From positions 62,001 to 126,000 of the forward strand of contig NZ_BMYS01000002.1 in assembly GCF_014652395.1 (NCBI RefSeq): 64,000 nucleotides of DNA, in the 5' to 3' direction. How positions within the stretch are numbered: the stretch's first letter is position 1; each line of letters begins with the position of its first letter. This DNA is from Advenella faeciporci. GTDB lineage: Bacteria > Pseudomonadota > Gammaproteobacteria > Burkholderiales > Burkholderiaceae_B. The translations under genes and the position numbers were made by a program. The notes under the pieces were generated by a model, which saw only the letters and a list, made by a program, of their open reading frames with translations, searched no databases and was not told where the DNA came from. Positions 37,889-47,978 of this stretch are shown here, piece after piece.

Positions 37889-38599
37889 ATGATTGATTTA
37901 GGTGTAAATATTGATCACGTGGCTACTATCAGGCAGCAACGCCATAGTGTGTATCCAGACCCCATCAAGGCTGCCCTGTTGGCCGAACAGGCCGGTGCCG
38001 ATGTCATTACCCTGCATCTGCGGGAAGATCGCCGCCATATTCAGGACAAGGATGTATACGAAATTCTTCCCCTGCTAACCACCCGGATGAATCTTGAGTG
38101 TGCCATTACTAATGAAATGCTGGATATTGCGTGTGATGTCAAGCCGCACGATGTCTGTCTTGTGCCGGAACGTCGTCAGGAATTAACCACGGAAGGCGGG
38201 TTGAATGTTCTTGAATCTTTTGAACGGGTGAAAGCGGCTGTTTCCAGATTGCATGATGCCGGCTCACGAGTCTCTTTATTCATAGACCCCAACATTGATC
38301 AAATCCATGCCGCTGCGAAGGCAGGAGCCACCGTGATTGAATTGCATACGGGTACTTATTCCGAAGCAATCGGAGATAAAGTAGAGGCAGAGCTTGAGCG
38401 TTTAAGGATAGCCATTGCAGAAGGGCTTAGGGCAGGCCTGAAAGTTCATGCCGGCCATGGATTGCACTACCAGAATGTCCAGGCCATTGTTGCATTGGGG
38501 GGTATATCAGAGTTGAATATTGGTCATGCCATAGTGGCTCAGGCCATTTTTGACGGCTGGGAAAAGGCGGTCCGTGACATGAAAGCGTTACTGCGTTAA
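37889..38599 (+). CDS. pdxJ: Pyridoxine 5'-phosphate synthase
   Basis: A 236-residue TIM-barrel enzyme. The start at 37889 is chosen because [20 protein letters not shown] is the normal PdxJ N-terminus; an upstream in-frame ATG at 37832 would lie in the efflux channel gene. Active-site stretches include the His of [41 protein letters not shown] and the glycine-rich [10 protein letters not shown]. It condenses 1-deoxyxylulose 5-phosphate with 3-amino-2-oxopropyl phosphate to form pyridoxine 5'-phosphate. It lies 19 bases behind the efflux operon. Confidence 0.97.
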   Translation: MIDLGVNIDHVATIRQQRHSVYPDPIKAALLAEQAGADVITLHLREDRRHIQDKDVYEILPLLTTRMNLECAITNEMLDIACDVKPHDVCLVPERRQELTTEGGLNVLESFERVKAAVSRLHDAGSRVSLFIDPNIDQIHAAAKAGATVIELHTGTYSEAIGDKVEAELERLRIAIAEGLRAGLKVHAGHGLHYQNVQAIVALGGISELNIGHAIVAQAIFDGWEKAVRDMKALLR

Positions 38600-38637
38600 C
38601 CCCCTATTAATTGAATAATATTTATACAGGTTTTGCC

Positions 38638-39225
38638 ATGAATGAAGCCATTAATTATCTTCTGAATCGTAACTCCATGAAAATGGTTACCTCTCCAGCT
38701 CCTTCTGACAAGGATTTGGCACTTATACTTCAGGCAGCGATGTCTGCCCCTGATCATGGTGCGCTTCGTCCATGGCGATTCAAGATTATCCGTGGCGAGG
38801 CTATTAAAAAATTTGCCGATTTTTCTATTGGTTTAAGACAGGCCAGCAACGAGCCTTTCAATCCCGACAAAGAAGCGGCAACACGCCAGTGGCTTGCTGA
38901 GGTCCCATTGATTATTGCGGTGGCTTGCCATATTGATTATAGCAATACAAAAATCAGTGAATCCGAACGTATGCTTGCTACAGGCGCAGCTGTCACCAAT
39001 ATTTTGAATGCGGCACATATGCTAGGGTATGGCGCATTCTGGAGCACTGGTATTGCCACTTATATTGATGAGTTTCAAACCGGTTTGGGATTCGACGCAC
39101 TTGATTATCGATTCATGGGCTTTTTGGCTATTGGTACCCCTAAAATGCCTGTACCGCAAAAGGAACGTTTAAGTTACGAATTTTTTACCGAAGAATGGAC
39201 AGGCCCGATTTCTGAAAATAACTGA
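38638..39225 (+). CDS. Nitroreductase family protein (YdjA-like)
   Basis: A 195-residue small FMN flavoprotein. The start at 38638 has an ACAGG ribosome site and gives the usual N-terminus; a TTG-started longer frame at 38611 is less likely. Family marks are the FMN-binding SAPDHGALRPWRF near residue 45, ATGAAVTNILNAAHMLGYGAFWSTG and GFLAIGTP near the C-terminus. This minimal branch (YdjA type) reduces nitro compounds slowly; the physiological substrate is unknown. It lies 38 bases downstream of pdxJ, so FMN and B6 genes share the locus only loosely. Confidence 0.9.
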   Translation: MNEAINYLLNRNSMKMVTSPAPSDKDLALILQAAMSAPDHGALRPWRFKIIRGEAIKKFADFSIGLRQASNEPFNPDKEAATRQWLAEVPLIIAVACHIDYSNTKISESERMLATGAAVTNILNAAHMLGYGAFWSTGIATYIDEFQTGLGFDALDYRFMGFLAIGTPKMPVPQKERLSYEFFTEEWTGPISENN

Positions 39226-39378
39226 TATAAAAGGGTAATAAAGGGGTTGTGCATGCATTCTGTCATTTCCCCTTCATGACAAACCAGCCCAGGAATCAGC
39301 TTTAGAAATACAATTTCCGCCAATAATTCAACCAGCATTTAGAGCATTTGTGTCGCAAAAATGGCCAAAATACTTGTT

Positions 39379-41760
39379 TTAATTAACATTGCCTGGGGTG
39401 TGGTTTATTTGCTCAACTTGCAAAGGCATGCTTAGCAGGATATTTTCCTGGTGAAGTTTGTTTATTATTTCAAATAGCAATTCACTTTTAATGCGTCCTG
39501 CCAGGCGGGGACTAATCACAAAACAAGTGGCTATCATGATCAGGTTGCCACCCTCAATGCCGTCAAGACGAATATAAGGTTCCAGGCCCTGATCCTCAAG
39601 AACATCCTCATTGTTTTCAAAAATCGATAAGATGATATCCCTGACTTGGGCAGGATTAACTGACAGCGGCAGGGGAAGACGGATTTGTACACGTCCTTCG
39701 CTTTTACTAAGGGTCATGTTTCTGACAGACTTGGTAATGAATTCGGAATTTGGGACGATTAAGGTAGAGCGGTCACCCAGCTGGATTTCAGTTGCCCTGA
39801 CGTTGATACGGCGGATATCACCTTCTTGCGTGCCAATAACCACCCAGTCACCGACCTTGACCGGTCTTTCTATCAACATGATCAAGCCAGAGATGAAGTT
39901 CTGTACAATGGCCTGAAGACCAAAACCGATACCCACTGAAAGGGCACTGGCAATCCAGGTCAGTTTTTCAAGACTGATTCCCAGGGTAGATAACATCAGG
40001 CTTACGGTGATAATGGCAACAATGTAACCAAGTACGGTCACAATACTTAAGCGCACGCCTGAATCGATATTGGTATTGGGGAAATATTTGCTGACAAGCC
40101 AGTTCTTAAGCAGACGGCCAATAATAGCTCCGCCCAGAATGATCATGATTGCGCTTAACAACATACCGGGCGTAATGAAGTTTTGCCAGGTTTGCAAAAA
40201 TTCATCCAGTTTTCCATCCCGGTTAAACAAGCCGGTAAGACTGTTACCAAACGGAACCAGCAATATCATGACCAATGCATAAAACAGCAGCAGCTTTGTA
40301 ATGCCAGACAAAATGGTTGAAAGCTGATTCAGGAAATTGGGTGTGATTTCATATTGTTCCACCAGACGTTTGCCAATAAGTCCCTGTGCTGCAATGCTGG
40401 CCTGGAACAAATCCTCACTTAGTTTAAATAATATATAAAAGGTCGACAGAATGATGACACCCCAGAGCAGCTGGGTAATCAGAAAAGAACCCAGGGCAAC
40501 CAATCCAACAAGCGTAAAGACCAGTGTACCAATGACAATAATCCAGCACAGGACACGAAGAACGACTGGCCATACTGTGGCTGGGACCTGACTCGTCACA
40601 TCTTGATTGTCAAGTGGAGTAATACGGTAATGGCGGGCAATTTTGCCTAGAATCAGAAAACCCAGCACCACCATGGAAAGGTTTGAAATAACCCTGAGAC
40701 CCACTTCTGTCCCAAGAGAAATGCCAACCTTCGAACTGCTAATAATTATTGCCTGATGTACCACAATGAGTGTGGCAATTAACCAGGGATAGGGCTTGAG
40801 CGCATTGACCAGCGCGTTGCTAAGTGGCGGCAAGCGCCAGGACTCATGACGTACAGAGAACAGAGCATTCCCCAGACCTGTAATCAGTGAAGCGAAAATA
40901 ATAGTGTAGATCACGGAAACCAGATACGCCTGTAGATCTGGGCTGACAATACCGTTCCAATTAAGACCGGCATATAAAAAATAAGTGGATAAACCAGTAA
41001 TAATCACATTGTTAAGGATAATTCCAAGTGCTACCAGGGAGCGTCTGGCTCGTCCCGTCGGGATTTTCTCCATCGCAATCAGGCGAATCAGATTTTGCAA
41101 AAGCCGATTAAGCACAAAAGCGGTAATCAAAGAAAGAAAAATGCCCGCATAAAAGAAATTTTTATTTTCAGGCTCAAGGGCCTTCATGAAAACAGCAAAG
41201 ACAGAGTCCGTAAATTTCTGTACCCTGGGGAAATCCGAGGACCAGGAGCGTGAAAACCCTTCCCAGAATGAAAACTTAAGTGGAGATTTAACCCTTTCAA
41301 ACAATTCAGCCTGAAACTTGGCCCGGCTTTCCGCCATTAACTTCAAGCTACGCTGATCTCCCTCACTAATCAGTAACTTGGCAAGTTTGATATTGGCATC
41401 AATTCGTTCACGCTCTTTTTGCAAAGCGCTGCGCTGAGCCTCTATGTCTCTTGCTTCAGGGGTGATTGGGCCTTGCGATTCATCTGGTTTTGGGGCATCT
41501 GCCAGATTGCTTAATTTTGCGTCTATATCGGCCAATTCCTGGGTTTTGGTGCTAATAATTTGCTGGGCACCACCCTGGATTGTCTTTAATTTATCCAGTA
41601 TTTTCTGAATGCTGTCATTATTTTCAATTGATTTCGGAAGTTCTTCAAGACTTGCCTGGATCTCTTCCAGAACCGGCAGTTTTTGCCCATTTTCCGCATA
41701 AACATTTGTACTGAAAGTCAGGAACGCGATAAAAATAGACAGGATGAGTCTAGGTAGCAT
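39379..41760 (-). CDS. Large MscS-family mechanosensitive channel
   Basis: A 793-residue membrane protein. It has a signal peptide (cleavage after about residue 22), a periplasmic coiled-coil region (about 25-160, rich in Gln/Lys/Leu), then around ten membrane segments and a C-terminal MscS domain: the pore helix region near ASALSVGIGFGLQAIVQNFISGL, followed by the beta domain with IERPVKVGDWVVIGTQEGDIRRINVRATEI and TLIVPNSEFITKSVRNMT. This arrangement matches the MscK/DUF3772-type channels that open on osmotic downshock. It lies just downstream of the Mrp/Pha operon on the same strand, 18 bases away, so ion homeostasis and osmotic release may be co-regulated. Confidence 0.93.
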   Translation of the reverse strand: MLPRLILSIFIAFLTFSTNVYAENGQKLPVLEEIQASLEELPKSIENNDSIQKILDKLKTIQGGAQQIISTKTQELADIDAKLSNLADAPKPDESQGPITPEARDIEAQRSALQKERERIDANIKLAKLLISEGDQRSLKLMAESRAKFQAELFERVKSPLKFSFWEGFSRSWSSDFPRVQKFTDSVFAVFMKALEPENKNFFYAGIFLSLITAFVLNRLLQNLIRLIAMEKIPTGRARRSLVALGIILNNVIITGLSTYFLYAGLNWNGIVSPDLQAYLVSVIYTIIFASLITGLGNALFSVRHESWRLPPLSNALVNALKPYPWLIATLIVVHQAIIISSSKVGISLGTEVGLRVISNLSMVVLGFLILGKIARHYRITPLDNQDVTSQVPATVWPVVLRVLCWIIVIGTLVFTLVGLVALGSFLITQLLWGVIILSTFYILFKLSEDLFQASIAAQGLIGKRLVEQYEITPNFLNQLSTILSGITKLLLFYALVMILLVPFGNSLTGLFNRDGKLDEFLQTWQNFITPGMLLSAIMIILGGAIIGRLLKNWLVSKYFPNTNIDSGVRLSIVTVLGYIVAIITVSLMLSTLGISLEKLTWIASALSVGIGFGLQAIVQNFISGLIMLIERPVKVGDWVVIGTQEGDIRRINVRATEIQLGDRSTLIVPNSEFITKSVRNMTLSKSEGRVQIRLPLPLSVNPAQVRDIILSIFENNEDVLEDQGLEPYIRLDGIEGGNLIMIATCFVISPRLAGRIKSELLFEIINKLHQENILLSMPLQVEQINHTPGNVN

Positions 41761-41778
41761 AACGTTTGAATATAAGAG

Positions 41779-42093
41779 TTATTTTCCGATACGTTCAAGG
41801 CGCAATATATAAGAGCGCATCAACAACATTGCTGTGACTGGCGAAGTAAGAAATAAAAAGACAACAATTAATATTTCATGGAAAAAAACCCGGTCGGCCA
41901 GATGAAAAGAAACCAGTATAGATGCCAACAAGGTGAACATGGCACCAAAAGTGTTACCTAATGTAGGTGCATGAATACGGCTTTTGAAGTCTTCAAACCG
42001 AAGAAGTCCGATTGATCCGATAAGGGTTATAAGACCACCTGCCACTAGAAAAATAGCGGCAGGGATGGCAATCCAGGCAGGAATATCACTCAT
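41779..42093 (-). CDS. phaG: Mrp/Pha cation:proton antiporter subunit G
   Basis: A 104-residue three-helix membrane protein (MnhG/PhaG family), with AGGLITLIGSIGLLRFEDFKSRIHAPTLGNTFGAM typical of the family. Part of the multi-subunit antiporter that exchanges sodium or potassium for protons. Last gene of the operon; its start overlaps the phaF stop by four bases. Confidence 0.95.
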   Translation of the reverse strand: MSDIPAWIAIPAAIFLVAGGLITLIGSIGLLRFEDFKSRIHAPTLGNTFGAMFTLLASILVSFHLADRVFFHEILIVVFLFLTSPVTAMLLMRSYILRLERIGK

Positions 42094-42371
42094 GGCTCGA
42101 TAACCTCACCACGCAGCAGGAATTTTGATAATGCTGAAGAAGATACAAAACCCAATAAACTGATGAGCAGTGCAATGTCAAAGTACCACGAAGTCCTGTA
42201 AAGCATGCCCAGCACTATAATCAGCAACATGCAGTTGATATACATGGTGTCAAGACCCAACACACGGTCTTGGGGCGTTGAGCCTTTGACGAGTCTGATA
42301 AAGGCACAAAAAGTGGCCAGTGAAAAGCAGCAAATGGCAAAATAACATGCCCAGGTCAGTATCAAGTTCAT
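42090..42371 (-). CDS. phaF: Mrp/Pha cation:proton antiporter subunit F
   Basis: A 93-residue three-helix protein with the family segment FIRLVKGSTPQDRVLGLDTMYINCMLLIIVLG. Structural subunit of the Mrp complex. It overlaps phaE upstream and phaG downstream by four bases each, a sign of coupled translation and fixed stoichiometry. Confidence 0.95.
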   Translation of the reverse strand: MNLILTWACYFAICCFSLATFCAFIRLVKGSTPQDRVLGLDTMYINCMLLIIVLGMLYRTSWYFDIALLISLLGFVSSSALSKFLLRGEVIEP

Positions 42372-42856
42372 TCAAATATCTCTATCAAATTGGCTTCGTA
42401 ACGATGCTTGATGGTATGAATCCAATCGGATTCTTCTTTCAGGTTAAGAACGTGAAGGCGCAGGATAAAATCATCTTCAGTCAGGCCAGACCATACAGTA
42501 CCTGGTGTGTAAGTGATAATGCACGATAAAATGGCCAAACCATGAGGATCACGTATATCTAGTGGAATATTGATGAAGCCTGGCGTACGATAGGCACTTT
42601 TTCCTTTCAGGATTAATATTCCCACGACCCAATTGGAATAGGCAATATCAACAATAACCATGAATATCAATTTGAGGATAGTTAAGGTTTTTTTGGGGTG
42701 GCCGTGTAAAGGGCGCAGGCGCTGCGAAGCGACAACAAGCCCTAGTGACAGTATTGAACCCAGTACAAACTGGCCGATACTAAGAGCATTGGCCAACAGC
42801 ATCCAGACAAGCAAAAGAAATGCAGACATGGGTAACCAGAAAAAGAACTTTTTCAT
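42368..42856 (-). CDS. phaE: Mrp/Pha cation:proton antiporter subunit E
   Basis: A 162-residue membrane protein of the MnhE/PhaE family: hydrophobic helices in the first 60 residues, then the soluble part with GFINIPLDIRDPHGLAILSCIITYTPGTVW, which is the family hallmark. Structural subunit needed for complex assembly. Its start shares one base with the phaD stop. Confidence 0.95.
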   Translation of the reverse strand: MKKFFFWLPMSAFLLLVWMLLANALSIGQFVLGSILSLGLVVASQRLRPLHGHPKKTLTILKLIFMVIVDIAYSNWVVGILILKGKSAYRTPGFINIPLDIRDPHGLAILSCIITYTPGTVWSGLTEDDFILRLHVLNLKEESDWIHTIKHRYEANLIEIFE

Positions 42857-44493
42857 TATTGTCCCCCTGCAATGGCTTTGTTGGATGCTTGTGTAATCAC
42901 GGCATTGATATATTGATTGGGATCATCAAGTGAACTTGCCGTCTCAGTCAGAAAATCCATGACAGGTCCGGCAAAAATTGAAAGCGCAATACAGCTAAGC
43001 AATAAAACACTCACAGGAATGGCTTCACGAATGCTAAGTTTGGGTGTTTGCAAAGTACCCGAATTCCAAAAAAGCCGTACTCCTGATCGGCCCAGTGCAA
43101 TCACTGTTGCCAGACCAGATGCCAGCATGGCTATGACGAGTAACCAGGCACTGATGGAAGGTCCCGTTAAATTGTTATCGGTTAGTTCAAGTGCTGAAGA
43201 CAGCAAGGCAAACTTTGCAACGAAACCGGAAAAAGGCGGCATGCAGGCAATGAGAATGGCACAGGTAAAAAAGGAGAGGCCAAGAAAAGCCAGGGCAGCA
43301 GGAATCGCTACGCCAACTACATCACCGGAATAATCGGATGTTTTGTCTTCATCAAGGCCAAAGGCTTCAAAACTGACAGACAGCACATTGGATCCAAAAG
43401 ATTCAGTGCGTTTGATCAACTCAACCAGCATGAAAAAAGCACCCGTGGTAAGCACGGAACTGATAAGGTAGAAAAGGGAAGGCCCCGTTAAGGTAACGCC
43501 CGGCATTCCCAAGGCAGTAAGCAGGGTTCCTGAAGACAGGATAATACTGTAACCAACCAGTCGTCCTGTATTTTTTTCTGCCAGAATACCCAAGGTCCCA
43601 AATAAAAGGGTTCCCAGACCAATGGCATACATCCAGTCGCCACCAAAGGCAGCAGGCGCTCCGGTAGGTAAAAGCAGGGAACCCATTCTGACCAATGCAT
43701 AAATACCCACCTTGGTCATGATGGCAAACAGCGCGGCAACAGGAGCGCAGGCGGCCGCATAAGCATTGGGTAGCCAAAAATTAAGTGGCCAGGCTGCTGC
43801 CTTGACTAAAAATGCAATGCCCAGAATGGCGCAGGCGGTTTCAAACAGCTTGCGATTTTCCGCATCCAGCATTCCGGCTTTGATGCCAAGATCGGCCATA
43901 TTAAGCGTACCGGTAACCCCGTAAATAAGAGAAATGCTAATGAGCAGTAAAGAAGCGCCAATCAGATTGACGGTAATGTAATGCAAACCTGAAGAAACCC
44001 TACGGGAGCCGGAACCATGCAGCAGCAAACCATAGGAGGCGGCCAGGAAGATCTCGAAAAAGACAAACAGGTTGAACAGGTCACCGGTTAAAAACGCACC
44101 GTTAAGTCCCATCAGGATGAACTGGAAAAGAGGGTGGAAATGAATACCAACCCGATCCCAGAAAGCTGTTGAGTAAATAAGCGCGGATATACCCAGTACA
44201 ATGGTAAGAACCAGCATAACCGCTGAAAGCTTATCCACCACAAACACAATACCAAAGGGTGCTATCCAGTTACCCAGCAAATACACGCCAATATCATTGT
44301 TCCAATCAGAGGAAATGCTGCCCGCGGTCATGAACAGCAACGTTACCGCAACCGCAAACTGGATAGTGAGCGACAGAAAGGCCAGCCCGGTAAGAGCTTT
44401 ACGACGGGAGTCTTTCAGAAGCAACATGAGGGCGCCTGCCATCATGGGAACTGCAACAGGCAAAATGGGTAAATGATCCAACCAACCCATCAT
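42856..44493 (-). CDS. phaD: Mrp/Pha cation:proton antiporter subunit D
   Basis: A 545-residue polytopic protein related to NuoN/NuoM of respiratory complex I. It has about 14 membrane helices, the Glu-containing TM5 stretch LFNLFVFFEIFLAASYGLL and the Lys in FLVKAAAWPLNFWLPNAYAAA, both proton-path elements in this superfamily. It is one of the two ion-translocating subunits of the antiporter. It overlaps phaC by four bases. Length normal. Confidence 0.96.
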   Translation of the reverse strand: MMGWLDHLPILPVAVPMMAGALMLLLKDSRRKALTGLAFLSLTIQFAVAVTLLFMTAGSISSDWNNDIGVYLLGNWIAPFGIVFVVDKLSAVMLVLTIVLGISALIYSTAFWDRVGIHFHPLFQFILMGLNGAFLTGDLFNLFVFFEIFLAASYGLLLHGSGSRRVSSGLHYITVNLIGASLLLISISLIYGVTGTLNMADLGIKAGMLDAENRKLFETACAILGIAFLVKAAAWPLNFWLPNAYAAACAPVAALFAIMTKVGIYALVRMGSLLLPTGAPAAFGGDWMYAIGLGTLLFGTLGILAEKNTGRLVGYSIILSSGTLLTALGMPGVTLTGPSLFYLISSVLTTGAFFMLVELIKRTESFGSNVLSVSFEAFGLDEDKTSDYSGDVVGVAIPAALAFLGLSFFTCAILIACMPPFSGFVAKFALLSSALELTDNNLTGPSISAWLLVIAMLASGLATVIALGRSGVRLFWNSGTLQTPKLSIREAIPVSVLLLSCIALSIFAGPVMDFLTETASSLDDPNQYINAVITQASNKAIAGGQ

Positions 44494-44834
44494 GAATTGT
44501 ACTCCGTACCATCGACGTGATCGGTATTGGACAGCCCACGCAAGGCAAGTAACACCACCAGATACAAAGCTGTTGTGGCAAATCCGATAACAATAGCGGT
44601 AAGTACCAGGGCCTGGGGAACAGGGTCTGCATAACTGGAAACATCAACAACCGTACCTGACTCGATAATGGGAGGCGCACCAACAGATAGGCGGCCCATT
44701 CCAAAAATAAACAGGTTCACGGCGTAGGAAACCAGGGTAAGTCCCATAATAACCTGAAAGGTGCGGGGTCTTAGCAAGAGCCATATACCCGATCCGGCCA
44801 GTACCCCTATGGCTAATGAATAGATAATTTCCAT
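44490..44834 (-). CDS. phaC: Mrp/Pha cation:proton antiporter subunit C
   Basis: A 114-residue NuoK-like three-helix protein (LLRPRTFQVIMGLTLVSYAVNLFIFGMGRL). It abuts the stop of the fused A-B gene and overlaps phaD by four bases. The symbol follows the Pha (pH adaptation potassium efflux) naming and is not the PHA synthase. Confidence 0.95.
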   Translation of the reverse strand: MEIIYSLAIGVLAGSGIWLLLRPRTFQVIMGLTLVSYAVNLFIFGMGRLSVGAPPIIESGTVVDVSSYADPVPQALVLTAIVIGFATTALYLVVLLALRGLSNTDHVDGTEYNS

Positions 44835-47762
44835 TTAATTGACTCGATCTGAAAAATTAAGTTGAGTGCTGGCTCCGGCATTGGTTTCCATTTCTGCTGC
44901 AGGTGTTTTACGATAGAAACGCAGGGACTGGTGGGCAAGGGCAACCAGCATGAAGGTTGTTGCACCCACAACCAGTGCATAAACACCAATATCAAAAAGG
45001 ATAACACTGGAAAGATGCAACTTGCCGATGACAGGCAAATAAATATCCCAGCTAATGGCAGACAGGAAAGGCTGGCCTACCCACCACGCCAGCATGGAAG
45101 ACCCACCTGCAATTAACAAACCAATGGAAATCCAGTATTGTGGCCTGACCCTTGAACGTGTTTCAACCCAGTGAATACCGCTGAGCATATACTGAAGGAT
45201 AATCCCCGTGGCAAAGATAAGTCCACCCACAAAACCACCTCCTGGCAGATTATGACCGCGCAGCAGGAAATACAATGAAATAAGGGTGATTACCGGCAAC
45301 ATTAGCCTTCCAAGCACATTGGGGGCCAGTAAAATGCCTTTGGGCAAACTGTGCTCATTTGTGAGGCCATTGCCATCGATTGTTTGAATCTCATGACGGT
45401 TTTCAAGGGCATGAATGCTTTCCTGTGGCGGGCGGAAGCGACGCAGCAGCGCATAGACGGTAATGGCCACAATACCCAGAACGCTGATTTCACCGTAAGT
45501 ATCAAAACCACGAAAATCGACCAGAATGACGTTAACCACGTTATTTCCACCGCCTTCAGGCAGGGCTTTTTCAAGGAAAAAGGCGGACAGACCTTCGGGT
45601 TTGTCCCGGGTTAGCATTATGTAGACCAGCGCAGATAATCCCAGTCCGCTGCATATTGCAATGGCCAAATCACGAAACCGGCGTATAAATGCCTGTAACG
45701 GGGTTACCTGGGATTCTTCGATGACGCGGCGGGGCAGCCAACGCAGGCCCAGCAAAATAAGAACAACAGTAACGGTTTCAACCACCAGTTGCGTAAGTGC
45801 CAGGTCGGGTGCCGAAAGCCAGGCAAAAGTTACACAGGTGATAAGCCCGGCTCCTCCTGAAAGCGCCAGGGCACGAAAACGGTTGTACTTGGCCAGATAG
45901 GCGGCACCTATGGCGCAGGCACCTCCTACCATCCAAAGAAGGGCAAAAGCAGGGTCAAAAGAAAAAGGTTGCTTAAGATATAGCCAGTTTCCACCAAGCA
46001 GTGGCAACATGCCGACTGCCAGGGTAATAACCACAATCCATAGTACCTGTGGTTGCAAACGCTTGCTGGAAAACCATTCAAGCAAAATGTAGGCCACGTT
46101 ATCAATGCCATTCATGACTGCATCAAAGGATTTTCTGCCATCAAAACGATATAAAACCGGCGTTTGCCCAGGATAAGAACGAAACAGGGGCTTAAGTACA
46201 TATAGTAATGAGATGCCGCCGATCAGGGCCAGGATACTCATAATTAACGGAAGGTTAAAGCCGTGCCAGATAGCCAGGCTGTAAGCAGGTAAATGGTCTC
46301 CTAAAATAGCGGTGGCCGATACCCTGAGAATCGAACCGATGATTTGCTCGGGGAAAATGCCGATAAGTATGCAAAGCAGGACCAGGACAGCACTTGGAAA
46401 AAGCATCCAGTGAGGGGGGTCATGCGGCTTGCGGGGCAAATCGGTGGCAGGTTTGCCAAAAAACACCTGAGTGATAAAACGCAGGGAGTAAGCAACACTG
46501 AATGAGCTGGCCAAAACAGCCAGGCCTGGCAACAAGTAACTTGAGTAAGAGGTTTGGTCTACGAACAGCGTTTCGGAAAAGAACATCTCTTTGGAAAGAA
46601 AGCCGTTAAGTAAAGGCACGCCAGCCATGGCTGCCGCAGCCACAATTGCCAAAGTGGCCGTGATGGGCATGGCTTTTCGCAGCCCTGACAGCACCCCCAT
46701 GTCACGCGTACCGGTTTCATGGTCAACAATCCCGGTAGCCATAAACAGGGAGGCCTTGAAGGTGGCATGGTTGATCATGTGAAAAATGGCGGCAATCAGG
46801 GCTAATTCGCTATTCAGTCCCAGAAGCAGGGTGATGAGACCCAGATGGCTGATTGTGGAGTAGGCAAGCACACCTTTCATGTCCTGCTGGAAAGTGGCGG
46901 CAAAAGCACCGATTAGCAATGAACACATTCCGGCACCGCCAATGATCCAGAACCATTGATCGGTACTGGCAAGCACTGGCCAGAAACGGGCCAGAATAAA
47001 AACACCGGCCTTGACCATGGTAGCCGAATGAAGATAAGCGGATACCGGGGTTGGAGCGGCCATGGCATTGGGAAGCCAGAAATGGAAAGGAAACTGGGCA
47101 CTTTTGGTAAGCCCGCCCAGGGCAATCAGCACGAGAATGGGGATATACCAGGGGTGATTTCGGATCAGGTTGCCCGAAGCAAGTATTTCGCTTAGCTCAT
47201 AACTGCCAACAATGTGGCCAATCATTAACATGCCGGCCAGCAGGCAAAACCCGCCAGCGGCAGTAATGGTAAGCGCCATGCGTGCACCACGACGTGCGTC
47301 TTGCCGGTGATGCCAGTAGGCAATAAGCATGAATGATGAAAGACTGGTAAGTTCCCAGAATATGACCAGTTGAATGACGTTGCCCGAGAGGACAACCCCC
47401 AGCATTGACCCCATAAATGCCAGGAAAAATGAAAAGAATCTGGGTACTGGATCGGCAGGATCCATGTAGTAACGGGCATACAAAACAACCAATGCCCCCA
47501 TAATGGTTACCAGAAGCGCAAACAGCCAGGCAAAACCGTCCATTCTGAATGTCATGTTGACACCCATGGAAGGTAACCAGCTTATATTGTGAACCAGAAC
47601 CTCTCCGTTGAATACGGCTGGTGCGGTATAAATAACCAGCCCCGCACAGACAAGTGCAATAATGCCCGCAAGCCAGGATTCCTGGTTTCTGGCATTATGG
47701 GGCAAAATGGCAGCCAATATACTGCCAAGGAAAGGGAGTACGACAATTAAAACAAGGGGCAT
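44835..47762 (-). CDS. phaAB: Mrp/Pha cation:proton antiporter subunits A and B, fused
   Basis: A 975-residue fusion. Residues about 1-780 are the NuoL-like subunit A, with proton-path segments VIFWELTSLSSFMLIAYWHHR and GGLTKSAQFPFHFWLPNAMAAPTPVSAYLHSATMVKAGV. Residues about 830-950 are subunit B, with LYFLLRGHNLPGGGFVGGLIFATGIILQYM. Together with C-G it makes the six-gene 'group 2' type of Mrp antiporter typical of proteobacteria (in Sinorhizobium, Pha), which exports sodium or potassium in exchange for protons and protects against alkali and salt. First gene of the operon; the promoter should lie in the AT-rich 216 bases upstream. Confidence 0.97.
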   Translation of the reverse strand: MPLVLIVVLPFLGSILAAILPHNARNQESWLAGIIALVCAGLVIYTAPAVFNGEVLVHNISWLPSMGVNMTFRMDGFAWLFALLVTIMGALVVLYARYYMDPADPVPRFFSFFLAFMGSMLGVVLSGNVIQLVIFWELTSLSSFMLIAYWHHRQDARRGARMALTITAAGGFCLLAGMLMIGHIVGSYELSEILASGNLIRNHPWYIPILVLIALGGLTKSAQFPFHFWLPNAMAAPTPVSAYLHSATMVKAGVFILARFWPVLASTDQWFWIIGGAGMCSLLIGAFAATFQQDMKGVLAYSTISHLGLITLLLGLNSELALIAAIFHMINHATFKASLFMATGIVDHETGTRDMGVLSGLRKAMPITATLAIVAAAAMAGVPLLNGFLSKEMFFSETLFVDQTSYSSYLLPGLAVLASSFSVAYSLRFITQVFFGKPATDLPRKPHDPPHWMLFPSAVLVLLCILIGIFPEQIIGSILRVSATAILGDHLPAYSLAIWHGFNLPLIMSILALIGGISLLYVLKPLFRSYPGQTPVLYRFDGRKSFDAVMNGIDNVAYILLEWFSSKRLQPQVLWIVVITLAVGMLPLLGGNWLYLKQPFSFDPAFALLWMVGGACAIGAAYLAKYNRFRALALSGGAGLITCVTFAWLSAPDLALTQLVVETVTVVLILLGLRWLPRRVIEESQVTPLQAFIRRFRDLAIAICSGLGLSALVYIMLTRDKPEGLSAFFLEKALPEGGGNNVVNVILVDFRGFDTYGEISVLGIVAITVYALLRRFRPPQESIHALENRHEIQTIDGNGLTNEHSLPKGILLAPNVLGRLMLPVITLISLYFLLRGHNLPGGGFVGGLIFATGIILQYMLSGIHWVETRSRVRPQYWISIGLLIAGGSSMLAWWVGQPFLSAISWDIYLPVIGKLHLSSVILFDIGVYALVVGATTFMLVALAHQSLRFYRKTPAAEMETNAGASTQLNFSDRVN

Positions 47763-47978
47763 TTGACAGGGGGATCAAAAATTGAATTGTTACAACCTTG
47801 ATAATACGATATTTTTATATGTTACTTGTCTCAGATTTGCATATAATTCAAAATATTTTTCATATAAATCATTTTTCCAGCCTGGTTGCAGTTATTTATA
47901 GGGATTTTCACGTTATTTAGTGATGATTATGATGAATTCATGACAAGGCAATCAGTATTCATGGTTTTCAGAAGATAT

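Noticed and set aside
47763-47978. RNA gene or riboswitch upstream of the Mrp operon
   Set aside because: The gap is AT-rich with no convincing stem or known riboswitch pattern; it most likely holds only the promoter.
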